Shown here one piece after another: positions 9,895-17,296 of a stretch of DNA of 64,000 bases (its first letter is position 1; every line of letters starts with the position of its first letter). The translations under genes were made by a program, and so were the position numbers. This DNA comes from Saprospiraceae bacterium. Lineage in GTDB: Bacteria; Bacteroidota; Bacteroidia; Chitinophagales; Saprospiraceae. The stretch is from assembly GCA_016710625.1 (NCBI GenBank), contig JADJVK010000024.1, positions 1 through 64,000 on the forward strand, given 5' to 3'. Under the pieces are notes generated by a model. The model had not been told where the DNA came from and did not search any database. It saw only the letters and a program-made list of their open reading frames with translations.

Positions 9895-10593
9895 TTATTT
9901 CGTTGGCTCATGCAACAGATCGATCAATTCCATACTTGCTCTTTCTATTCTATTGATAACTCTATCGATCATCATTGTCAAAATGTAGTATCCTAAAAAT
10001 GCCAAAATACCTACCATCAACCCTGATGCTGAGGTAATCATTTTTTGATACAATCCACCAGAAATATTTCCGATAGATAAATTATCTGTCAATGATATAT
10101 CATAAAATATCTTGATAACTCCCATGATGGTACCTACGAAACCAAACATTGGAGCCAATTTAGCGATAAGAGATAAAAATCCTAATTTGTTTTCCAAATG
10201 ATAGACTTCAACTTTACCAGCTGTTTCCATCGATCTTTCAATATCCAACATCGGTTGCCCAATTCTACTCAAACCTTTTTCGATTACTCTAGCTGTTGGA
10301 GAATCCGTTGTTTTGCAAAGGGCATGAGCAGCTTGCAAATTGCCAGATTGTACATAAGTTTTAATATTATGCATAAAATTCGGATCCGTCTGATCAAATC
10401 TTCTAATAGTGAAAACTCTTTCAAAAAATATTACTGCCGCAACAAATGATAATATGATTAAAATAGAAATAATGGTTACCCCAACTGGTCCACTGGAAAG
10501 AATTACATCCAAAATACTTTGCTTGGCTAAGTTGGAAGCATCTTCATTAACTAAATCAGCTTTTTGTAGTAACATCAAATTTAAAAATAGCAT
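9895..10593 (-). CDS. MotA/TolQ/ExbB proton channel protein
   Basis: A 232-residue inner-membrane protein. A first membrane helix (VTIISILIILSFVAAVIFF, about residues 38-56) is followed by a cytoplasmic loop. The conserved MotA/TolQ/ExbB block follows: LSLIAKLAPMFGFVGTIMGVIKIF, then GGLYQKMITSASGLMVGILAFLGYYIL, with the channel-lining Thr and Gly residues typical of the family. It is the first gene of the ExbB-ExbD-TonB operon and divergent from the beta-oxidation operon. It partners ExbD at the inner membrane. Confidence 0.93.
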   Translation of the reverse strand: MLFLNLMLLQKADLVNEDASNLAKQSILDVILSSGPVGVTIISILIILSFVAAVIFFERVFTIRRFDQTDPNFMHNIKTYVQSGNLQAAHALCKTTDSPTARVIEKGLSRIGQPMLDIERSMETAGKVEVYHLENKLGFLSLIAKLAPMFGFVGTIMGVIKIFYDISLTDNLSIGNISGGLYQKMITSASGLMVGILAFLGYYILTMMIDRVINRIERASMELIDLLHEPTK

Positions 10594-10800
10594 AATGATT
10601 AATTTTTGTAGTAAACGTTTTTGATTGATTATTAATTATCAAATAATCGTCCAAAAATAATAAAAAACTATAAATTATTATTTTTTATCTATATTTATCC
10701 CTGTAAATGCTATGTTTACAAATAATTATTTTTCGAATTTGATTTTTTCTTATAAAATATTTAACTAAATTTTAAATCAATAAAATATTTTGGGAATTAA

Positions 10801-10833
10801 TTTGTTATATTCAGCGAAAATTCGCTACATTTG
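10801..10833 (+). promoter_or_regulatory. Bacteroidota-type promoter for the beta-oxidation operon
   Basis: TTTG at 10801-10804 and TACATTTG at 10826-10833 are 21 bases apart, matching the Bacteroidota sigma consensus (TTTG, about 20 bases, TAnnTTTG). The start codon follows 35 bases later. Confidence 0.6.
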
Positions 10834-10867
10834 TTTTTCTTTTTAATAAATTGAAATATTACCTTTT

Positions 10868-13258
10868 ATGTATAGAATAAATAAGGTTGCTGTTTTAGGT
10901 TCTGGTGTAATGGGTTCTGGAATAGCTTGCCATTTAGCAAATGTTGGATTGGAAGTTCTTTTGCTAGATATTGTCCCGTTTGAACTTACAGATGAGCAAA
11001 AACAAGTCAAAGCAAATAGGAATAGGTTAGTAGATACGGCTTTGCAAAACGCCATAAAAAGCAAACCAGCTCCATTATATGATGTGGCTTTTGCCTCAAG
11101 AATTTCAACTGGAAATTTTGAAGATGATCTTTCAAAAATTGAATCTTGTGATTGGATTATAGAAGTAGTGGTGGAAAGATTGGATATTAAGCAATCGCTA
11201 TTTGAGAAAGTAGAAAAGTTTAGAAAAAAAGGAACTTTGATTACTTCCAATACTTCTGGTATTCCCATTCATTTGATGGCAGATGGAAGATCGGATGATT
11301 TTAAATCCCATTTTTGCGGAACACATTTTTTCAACCCACCTAGATATCTTAAATTATTAGAAATTATTCCAACAGCTAGTACAAAAGCTGAGGTTGTCGA
11401 TTTCTTTATGGATTTTGGTGCAAATATTTTGGGCAAACAGACAGTGCTTTGCAAGGATACACCTGCTTTTATTGCGAATAGAGTAGGTGTGTATGCAATG
11501 GCGAAAATCTATCAGTTGACAAAAGAATTGGGTTTGAAAGTAGAAGATGTGGATGCTTTAACTGGTGTAGCAATTGGAAGACCGAATACAGGAACTTTCA
11601 AATTAGGTGATTTAGTAGGTCATGATACGGCAGTGAATGTTATCAACGGTATCAAAAATAGCTGCCCCAATGATGAACAAGCACCTGCTTTTGTGATTCC
11701 TGAATATTTGAATTTTTTAATTCAAAATAAATTTTTAGGAAATAAATCTGGTCAGGGTTTCTACAAAAAAACTGCTGAAAAAGATGCTAATGGAAAACCT
11801 ATTAGTATGGTGCTGGATATCAATACATTAACCTATAATGTAGTGGCGAAAACAAAATATCCTTCCTTAGAAAATGCGAAACAAATTGATGATTTACCAA
11901 GAAGAATCAAATCTGTATTTGACGCTTCAGATAAAGGTGGTGAATTAATTAGAAAATCACTTTTGGGCTTGTTTGCTTATGTTTCGAATAGAATTCCAGA
12001 AATTTCAGACCAATTATATAGTATTGATGATGCTTTGAGAGCTGGTTTTGCATGGGAAGTTGGTCCTTTTCAATATTGGGATATTATTGGAGTAGAAAAT
12101 GGGTTAAAATTAGCTGCAGAGCAAGGTGAAAAAGTAGCGGATTGGGTATCGGAAATGGTAAAAGGCGGATTTACAACTTTTTATAAGTCCGAAAATGGTG
12201 TTAGAAAGTATTATAATATCAATGAGAAAAAATACCTTCCATTGCCAGGTTCTGATAAAACTATAATTTTAGACAATTTAAGAGATAAGAAACCAGTTTA
12301 TGAAAACCCAGAAGTTGTATTGCATGATATTGGAGATGGCGTCCTTTGTTTAGAGTTTAGGAGTAAAGCAAATTCCATTGGTGAAGGTGTTTTAAAAGGA
12401 ATAAATGACAGTATTCAAATCGCAGAAGAGCAAGGCTGGAAAGGTTTAGTAATTGGAAATAATGCAACAAATTTCAGTGTAGGTGCCAATCTCATGATGA
12501 TTGCGATGATGGCTTACCAACAAGAATGGGATGAGTTGAATTTTGCTATAAAATATTTTCAAAATACAGCAATGCGGATTCGCTATTCCTCCATTCCAGT
12601 AGTGCTTGCTACTCAAGGTTATGTGTTTGGAGGTGCCTGTGAGTTTTCAATGCATTCAGATGCCGTAGTCGCTGCTGCTGAAAGTTATGTAGGATTGGTA
12701 GAAGTAGGTGTTGGTTTAATTCCCGGTGGTGGTGGTACTAAAGAATTTGCAGTTAGAGCATCGGACAGTTTCTTCGAAGGTGACGTACAGATACCAACTT
12801 TGATAGAAAGGTTTAAAACAATTGCCCTTGCAAATGTTGCTACTTCAGCTCAAGAAGCTTTCAAATTTGGCTATTTCCAAAAAAATAAAGACAAAATAGT
12901 GGTGAATGGTGCTAGAAACATAGCTGAAGCAAAAAATGAAGTCATTCGATTAGCTAAAAACTATGTTCAACCCATTCAAAGAAAAGATATTACAGTGTTA
13001 GGTAGGACAGGACTAGCTGCTTTGTATGTGGCAGCTCACAGTTTGCAATTGGGTGGATATGCCTCTGAACACGATATAAAAATTGCAAAAAAAGTAGCTT
13101 ATGTATTGTGTGGTGGTGACTTGACTAGCCAACAAAAAGTGAGCGAACAATATTTGTTAGATATCGAAAGAGAAGCATTTTTATCACTTTGTGGTGAACA
13201 AAAAACTTTGGAAAGAATTCAATATATGTTGACAAACAACAGACCATTGAGGAATTAA
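10868..13258 (+). CDS. fadN: 3-hydroxyacyl-CoA dehydrogenase / enoyl-CoA hydratase, FadN type
   Basis: A 796-residue bifunctional beta-oxidation enzyme, close to the usual 790 of FadN. The N-terminal half is the NAD-dependent 3-hydroxyacyl-CoA dehydrogenase: Rossmann motif VLGSGVMGSGIACHLAN (residues 8-24), SNTSGIPI, the catalytic-His motif GTHFFNPPRYLKLLEIIP and PAFIANRVG. A second dehydrogenase C-domain follows (about 290-450). The C-terminal part (about 490-720) is an enoyl-CoA hydratase-like crotonase fold, with NFSVGANL, GYVFGGACEFSMHSD and ESYVGLVEVGVGLIPGGGGT; the Glu of LVEVG and that of ACEFS are candidate acid/base residues. The order (dehydrogenase first) distinguishes FadN from FadB/FadJ. 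The thiolase gene follows 54 bases downstream. No acyl-CoA dehydrogenase gene is next to them. Confidence 0.92.
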   Translation: MYRINKVAVLGSGVMGSGIACHLANVGLEVLLLDIVPFELTDEQKQVKANRNRLVDTALQNAIKSKPAPLYDVAFASRISTGNFEDDLSKIESCDWIIEVVVERLDIKQSLFEKVEKFRKKGTLITSNTSGIPIHLMADGRSDDFKSHFCGTHFFNPPRYLKLLEIIPTASTKAEVVDFFMDFGANILGKQTVLCKDTPAFIANRVGVYAMAKIYQLTKELGLKVEDVDALTGVAIGRPNTGTFKLGDLVGHDTAVNVINGIKNSCPNDEQAPAFVIPEYLNFLIQNKFLGNKSGQGFYKKTAEKDANGKPISMVLDINTLTYNVVAKTKYPSLENAKQIDDLPRRIKSVFDASDKGGELIRKSLLGLFAYVSNRIPEISDQLYSIDDALRAGFAWEVGPFQYWDIIGVENGLKLAAEQGEKVADWVSEMVKGGFTTFYKSENGVRKYYNINEKKYLPLPGSDKTIILDNLRDKKPVYENPEVVLHDIGDGVLCLEFRSKANSIGEGVLKGINDSIQIAEEQGWKGLVIGNNATNFSVGANLMMIAMMAYQQEWDELNFAIKYFQNTAMRIRYSSIPVVLATQGYVFGGACEFSMHSDAVVAAAESYVGLVEVGVGLIPGGGGTKEFAVRASDSFFEGDVQIPTLIERFKTIALANVATSAQEAFKFGYFQKNKDKIVVNGARNIAEAKNEVIRLAKNYVQPIQRKDITVLGRTGLAALYVAAHSLQLGGYASEHDIKIAKKVAYVLCGGDLTSQQKVSEQYLLDIEREAFLSLCGEQKTLERIQYMLTNNRPLRN

Positions 13259-13312
13259 TTCCTTCTATTTCAAAGTGTTAATTTTATTTTAAAATAAGAA
13301 AAATTTAAAAAA

Positions 13313-14485
13313 ATGCAAGAAGCATATATCATATCTGCAAAAAGAAGTGCTGTTGCAAAAGCATCAAAAGGCGGATTTAGAAATTATAGAAGTGATGATT
13401 TAGCGGTAGAAATAATAAAAGAATTGATGAAGTCAGTTCCTGAAATTGACCCATTGACGGTGGACGATGTCATTGTGGGCTGTGCCAATCCAGAAGGAGA
13501 ACAAGGCTTGCAAATAGGAAGACAAATTTCTGTAAGAGCATTGGGAAAACCTGTTGCAGGGTTTACTATCAATCGTTACTGTGCCTCAGGTTTAGAAGCA
13601 ATTGCAATTGCTACAGCAAAGATCAAAGCTGGAATGGGAGAGATTTTTGTTGCTGGAGGAACAGAAAGTATGTCTTCAATCCCAATGACAGGTTATAAAC
13701 TTGCCCCTAGTTATGATGTAGCAGTGAATACTCCAGATTATGTGGTAGGTATGGGACTGACAGCAGAAGCAGTAGCTACAAAATTTAATATTTCTAGAGA
13801 AAAGCAAGATGAATTTTCTTATAGATCACATATGTTGGCAGCTAAAGCTTTGGACAATGGACTTTTCAAAGACGAAATAATTCCTATAACGGTAGATGAT
13901 GTGAATGTAGTTGATGACAAAAAAGTTGCTGGTAAGCATATTGTTGATACGGATGAAGGAGTGAGGAGAGATACCACAGTGGAAGGCTTGAATAAATTGA
14001 AGCCCGTTTTTGCAGCTAAAGGCTCAGTTACCGCTGGTAACTCATCTCAAACATCCGATGGCGCATCTTTTGTTTTAGTGGTGAGTGAAGCAATCGTTAA
14101 AAGGTTTAATTTGAAGCCAATAGCAAGATTAGTTTCTTGTTCAGTTGCAGGAGTTGAGCCTATTTTGATGGGAATAGGTCCTTGTGCTGCCATTCCAAAA
14201 GCATTAAAACAAGGCGGATTGACACTGAATGATATAAATTTAATCGAATTAAACGAAGCTTTTGCTGCACAATCCTTGGCTGTAATTCAAGAGGCTAAAT
14301 TGAATCCTGAAATTGTAAATGTTAATGGCGGCGCCATTGCCCTTGGCCATCCTTTAGGCTGTACTGGAGCAAAGCTCACAACCCAAATTCTTCAAGAATT
14401 AAAAAGAAGAAACCAAAAATACGGAATGGTAACAGCCTGTGTCGGTGGTGGACAAGGAATCGCTGGAATTTTCGAAAGATTATAA
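13313..14485 (+). CDS. fadA: Acetyl-CoA acyltransferase (3-ketoacyl-CoA thiolase)
   Basis: A 390-residue thiolase of standard length. The nucleophilic Cys90 is in NRYCASGLEAI. The C-terminal catalytic His lies in NGGAIALGHPLGCTGAKL, and the second Cys is in MVTACVGGGQG. It cleaves 3-ketoacyl-CoA to acetyl-CoA and a shortened acyl-CoA, the last step of each beta-oxidation round. It is the second gene of the operon with the FadN-like protein and is followed by an intrinsic terminator at 14500. Confidence 0.94.
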   Translation: MQEAYIISAKRSAVAKASKGGFRNYRSDDLAVEIIKELMKSVPEIDPLTVDDVIVGCANPEGEQGLQIGRQISVRALGKPVAGFTINRYCASGLEAIAIATAKIKAGMGEIFVAGGTESMSSIPMTGYKLAPSYDVAVNTPDYVVGMGLTAEAVATKFNISREKQDEFSYRSHMLAAKALDNGLFKDEIIPITVDDVNVVDDKKVAGKHIVDTDEGVRRDTTVEGLNKLKPVFAAKGSVTAGNSSQTSDGASFVLVVSEAIVKRFNLKPIARLVSCSVAGVEPILMGIGPCAAIPKALKQGGLTLNDINLIELNEAFAAQSLAVIQEAKLNPEIVNVNGGAIALGHPLGCTGAKLTTQILQELKRRNQKYGMVTACVGGGQGIAGIFERL

Positions 14486-14499
14486 TTGTCAAAATATTA

Positions 14500-14533
14500 A
14501 AAGGCTGTCCATAATTGTTTGGATAGCCTTTTT
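14500..14533 (+). terminator. Intrinsic terminator of the beta-oxidation operon
   Basis: A 12-bp stem (14500-14511 with 14520-14531, one G-U) and an 8-base loop, followed by T-rich sequence, 15 bases after the thiolase stop. Confidence 0.8.
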
Positions 14534-14723
14534 CGTTTTTATAACTTTATTTATTTTTCAGAAGCAATTTAGATTTTCCAAAATCTATACTTTAAGATTA
14601 CAAGACTCCAGATTTGAGAAAATATGAATTACATACTTAAACGGTAACAACAAAAAGTTCGAAATTAAATCTAAAATTTCCATAAATCAATAGTAATATT
14701 TGAAAACGAAAAAATATCAATTC

Positions 14724-14775
14724 CCACTAGCTTCAGCTAGTGGAATAAAAATTGAAACCCAAAGTGGCTTTAGCC
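14724..14775. repeat. Twin-hairpin intergenic repeat (REP-like)
   Basis: A perfect 9-bp inverted repeat CCACTAGCT-TC-AGCTAGTGG (14724-14743) is followed about 20 bases on by TGGCT-TT-AGCCA (about 14765-14776). Two short, GC-richer hairpins in AT-rich intergenic DNA resemble dispersed palindromic repeats found between genes in many Bacteroidota. Confidence 0.5.
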
Positions 14776-14958
14776 AAATAAAAAACAGAACAAGAAAAAG
14801 ATATAATACTCATATTCTATTTCCGAAATTACATTTTATAAAGTTGATGATTATCGATAACCAGTAGAATTTGTTGGAGATTGAATTAAAGTAAAATACT
14901 TTTTGAAACTGTTAAGAATTTTTTAAAAAAACAATTTTAAAATGTTGATTTCTCAAAT

Positions 14959-14997
14959 AAAAAAAATGGCTGTACAAAATTGATTGTACAGCCATTT
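14959..14997 (-). terminator. Intrinsic terminator for the outer-membrane protein gene
   Basis: A perfect 13-bp stem (14964-14976 with 14985-14997, loop of 8). Read on the minus strand it is followed by eight T. It lies 44 bases after the stop of the 15041-16036 gene. Confidence 0.85.
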
Positions 14998-15040
14998 ATA
15001 TATTTATTAAAACTAGTTCTTAAAAATTTATTTAAAATTC

Positions 15041-16036
15041 CTAAAACACCAATGATAGCCCAATCGAATAAGGGTTGTATTTGTAAGTACTATTGGTTTT
15101 TAGTAAATTTGAGAAATTGTAGCTGCCAATTACTTTGAAAAATCCATAACCAACTGAAGCCGTTCCACCATAACACCAATCATTCAATCCGAATTTTCCA
15201 TAACGCAATTCATCAATATTTTCTCCACCTTTTCGATAATTGAATTTTTGGACAGATAAAACTCTGTAACCTACGAATCCACCTACACCTAAACTGTATT
15301 TTCTGCCAAATGAAAAGTTGAGTTCCAATGGAATTCGAATATAGCCAATTTTCAACTTGTTGTTATTAGATAAACTATCTACAGTGATAAATGTAGGCAC
15401 ATTATTTCCATTATTATACAATCTTAAGCTATTCTCGATGCTATAAGTATTTTCGTTATAATCCAAACCATAAAATAATTTTACTTTATCATTACTTTTA
15501 GAAAGTCGAATTGGTCTTTTGAACCCAATTGTCCAAAACCAGGATTTTGCAGAATTTATTTCAGGATTTAAACTAGAAATTGCATTCTTTTCAACCTGAT
15601 TTAAACCATTCAACCCAAAATTAAAGTAGATTTTAGTTTTGAAAAACGATAAATAATCTAGTCCACCTTTTTTCTTTTCTCCGAATCCATAATCATTTGT
15701 TTCTGGATTTGGAATATCATTTTCCCCATCATATATGTTTGAATTATCCATCACCACTTCGTTGTTTTCAACAACAGGAGGTGGAGGAATGAGTTCAGCA
15801 GCAGGTATTGGAATACGATTGATTTCAGCTTCTAAATTGCTGATAACCGAATTTAAAGTGTCAATTACTAACATTTTTTGATTGGAATCCAATAATGCTT
15901 TTATTTCATAAATATTGCTTTTGATGTTATTTACATAGTCTTTCATGTAACTAACTCTTTCAGAAACAGTTGTTTGTGAAAATAAAAAAAATGGAGACAA
16001 TACTAGAATAAGAACTGCTATTAAAATTTTTTTCAT
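15041..16036 (-). CDS. Outer-membrane beta-barrel protein with coiled-coil linker
   Basis: About 331 residues. Translation most likely starts at ATG 16036 (MKKILIAVLILVLSPFFLFSQ, a signal peptide) rather than at ATG 16054, which overlaps the aldolase gene. After the signal peptide comes a helical segment (YMKDYVNNIKSNIYEIKALLDSNQKMLVIDTLNSVISNLEAEI, discontinuous heptads), a proline stretch (about 85-100) and a C-terminal domain of alternating amphipathic strands ending SIGLSLVF. The terminal Phe and strand pattern fit a small outer-membrane beta-barrel of the PorT/OmpA-like barrel superfamily. Ten bases separate it from the aldolase gene upstream, so they are probably co-transcribed. Function unknown. 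Confidence 0.7.
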   Translation of the reverse strand: MKKILIAVLILVLSPFFLFSQTTVSERVSYMKDYVNNIKSNIYEIKALLDSNQKMLVIDTLNSVISNLEAEINRIPIPAAELIPPPPVVENNEVVMDNSNIYDGENDIPNPETNDYGFGEKKKGGLDYLSFFKTKIYFNFGLNGLNQVEKNAISSLNPEINSAKSWFWTIGFKRPIRLSKSNDKVKLFYGLDYNENTYSIENSLRLYNNGNNVPTFITVDSLSNNNKLKIGYIRIPLELNFSFGRKYSLGVGGFVGYRVLSVQKFNYRKGGENIDELRYGKFGLNDWCYGGTASVGYGFFKVIGSYNFSNLLKTNSTYKYNPYSIGLSLVF

Positions 16037-16046
16037 TAAATCTATT

Positions 16047-17126
16047 TTAAGCATTGGAATTTCTATTCAAACAGTTCAAATCTTCGAAAGCTACTTTTAA
16101 CCTGTTCACAAATGATTTTTCGCCTTCTCTCAACCAAACTCTTGGGTCGTAATATTTTTTATTTGGCTTGTCATCACCCTCAGGGTTTCCTATCTGACCT
16201 TGTAAATATCCTTTTTTCGCTTCGTAATAGTTTTTAATACCATCCCAGAATGCCCATTGCATATCTGTATCGATATTCATTTTTACTGCTCCATATTCGA
16301 TAGCTTCTCTGATTTCTTCTCTTGAAGAACCACTTCCACCATGAAAAACAAAATTTACAGGATTTTTTCCAGAAATATTAAATTTGTTTCGAATATAATC
16401 TTGTGAATTTTTCAAAATCACTGGTTGCAACTTCACATTACCAGGCTTATATACACCATGAACATTTCCAAATGCAGCAGCAATTGTGAATCTATCACTT
16501 ATGGCTTTCAAATGTTCATAAGCATAACTCACTTCTTCAGGTTGTGTATAAAGTTTTGAACTATCCACATCTGAATTATCCACACCATCTTCCTCTCCAC
16601 CAGTTACTCCTAATTCGATTTCTAAGGTAATGCCAATGGCTGCCATTCTTTTCAAATAGGAAGCTGAAATTTCTATATTTTCATGTAATGGCTCTTCAGA
16701 AAGATCTAACATATGAGAACTATACAAAGCATGTCCATTTTTTTCAAAATAAGCTTCATTTGCTGTCATCATACCGTCCATCCAAGGCAACAAATTTTTT
16801 GCACAATGGTCAGTATGCATAATTACTGAAACACCATAAGCTTTAGCCATTTGATGCACATGCATTGCTCCAGAAATACTGCCAACAATAGCTGCATTTT
16901 GGTTTTCATTCGACAATCCTTTTCCAGCATTAAAAACACCACCTCCATTTGAAAATTGAATAATTACTGGTGAATTCACCGCTTTAGCAGTTTCTATAAC
17001 TGCATTGATCGAATTACTACCAATTACATTTACTGCTGGCAATGCAAAATTTTTGTCATTTGCATAGTTTAACACTTCTGTAACCTCATCTCCAAATAGG
17101 ACTCCTGTTCTAAATTTAGTACTCAT
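16047..17126 (-). CDS. fbaA: Class II fructose-bisphosphate aldolase
   Basis: A 359-residue class IIa aldolase, the FbaA length. The metal and catalytic motif VIMHTDHCAKNLLPWMDGM is at residues 101-119 (D106 catalytic, H107 metal ligand). The second signature is LEIELGVTGGEEDGVD. GNVHGVYKPGNV and FVFHGGSGS contribute further metal ligands, and NIDTDMQWAFWDGI is near the C-terminus. It catalyses the reversible cleavage of fructose 1,6-bisphosphate in glycolysis and gluconeogenesis. The start codon is ATG at 17126. Confidence 0.96.
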   Translation of the reverse strand: MSTKFRTGVLFGDEVTEVLNYANDKNFALPAVNVIGSNSINAVIETAKAVNSPVIIQFSNGGGVFNAGKGLSNENQNAAIVGSISGAMHVHQMAKAYGVSVIMHTDHCAKNLLPWMDGMMTANEAYFEKNGHALYSSHMLDLSEEPLHENIEISASYLKRMAAIGITLEIELGVTGGEEDGVDNSDVDSSKLYTQPEEVSYAYEHLKAISDRFTIAAAFGNVHGVYKPGNVKLQPVILKNSQDYIRNKFNISGKNPVNFVFHGGSGSSREEIREAIEYGAVKMNIDTDMQWAFWDGIKNYYEAKKGYLQGQIGNPEGDDKPNKKYYDPRVWLREGEKSFVNRLKVAFEDLNCLNRNSNA

Positions 17127-17238
17127 AATATTAAAAAATATGGTTAGAAATTAATTCGTGATAAAGGTACATAATTTATTTTTTTTTTCGTAATTGAAAA
17201 TTGATTTTACCTTTTTTAGCTTTTAATAAATTAGTATG

Positions 17239-17246
17239 TATATTTG
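17239..17246 (+). promoter_or_regulatory. Promoter -7 box (TATATTTG)
   Basis: TATATTTG matches the Bacteroidota TAnnTTTG box and lies 50 bases before the start codon of the subtilisin gene. A matching upstream box at the right distance was not seen. Confidence 0.45.
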
Positions 17247-17296
17247 TAAAAGCAAATATAAGTTTATCTTATTTGTAGATATTATAATTGAATTGT

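Larger units (their letters stand above)
14486..15040. other. Intergenic stretch with two terminators and a double-hairpin repeat
   Basis: About 550 bases with no credible gene. It carries the terminator of the thiolase operon (14500-14533), a pair of small hairpins at 14724-14775 and the minus-strand terminator at 14959-14997. The remainder is AT-rich with no recognised content. Confidence 0.6.
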
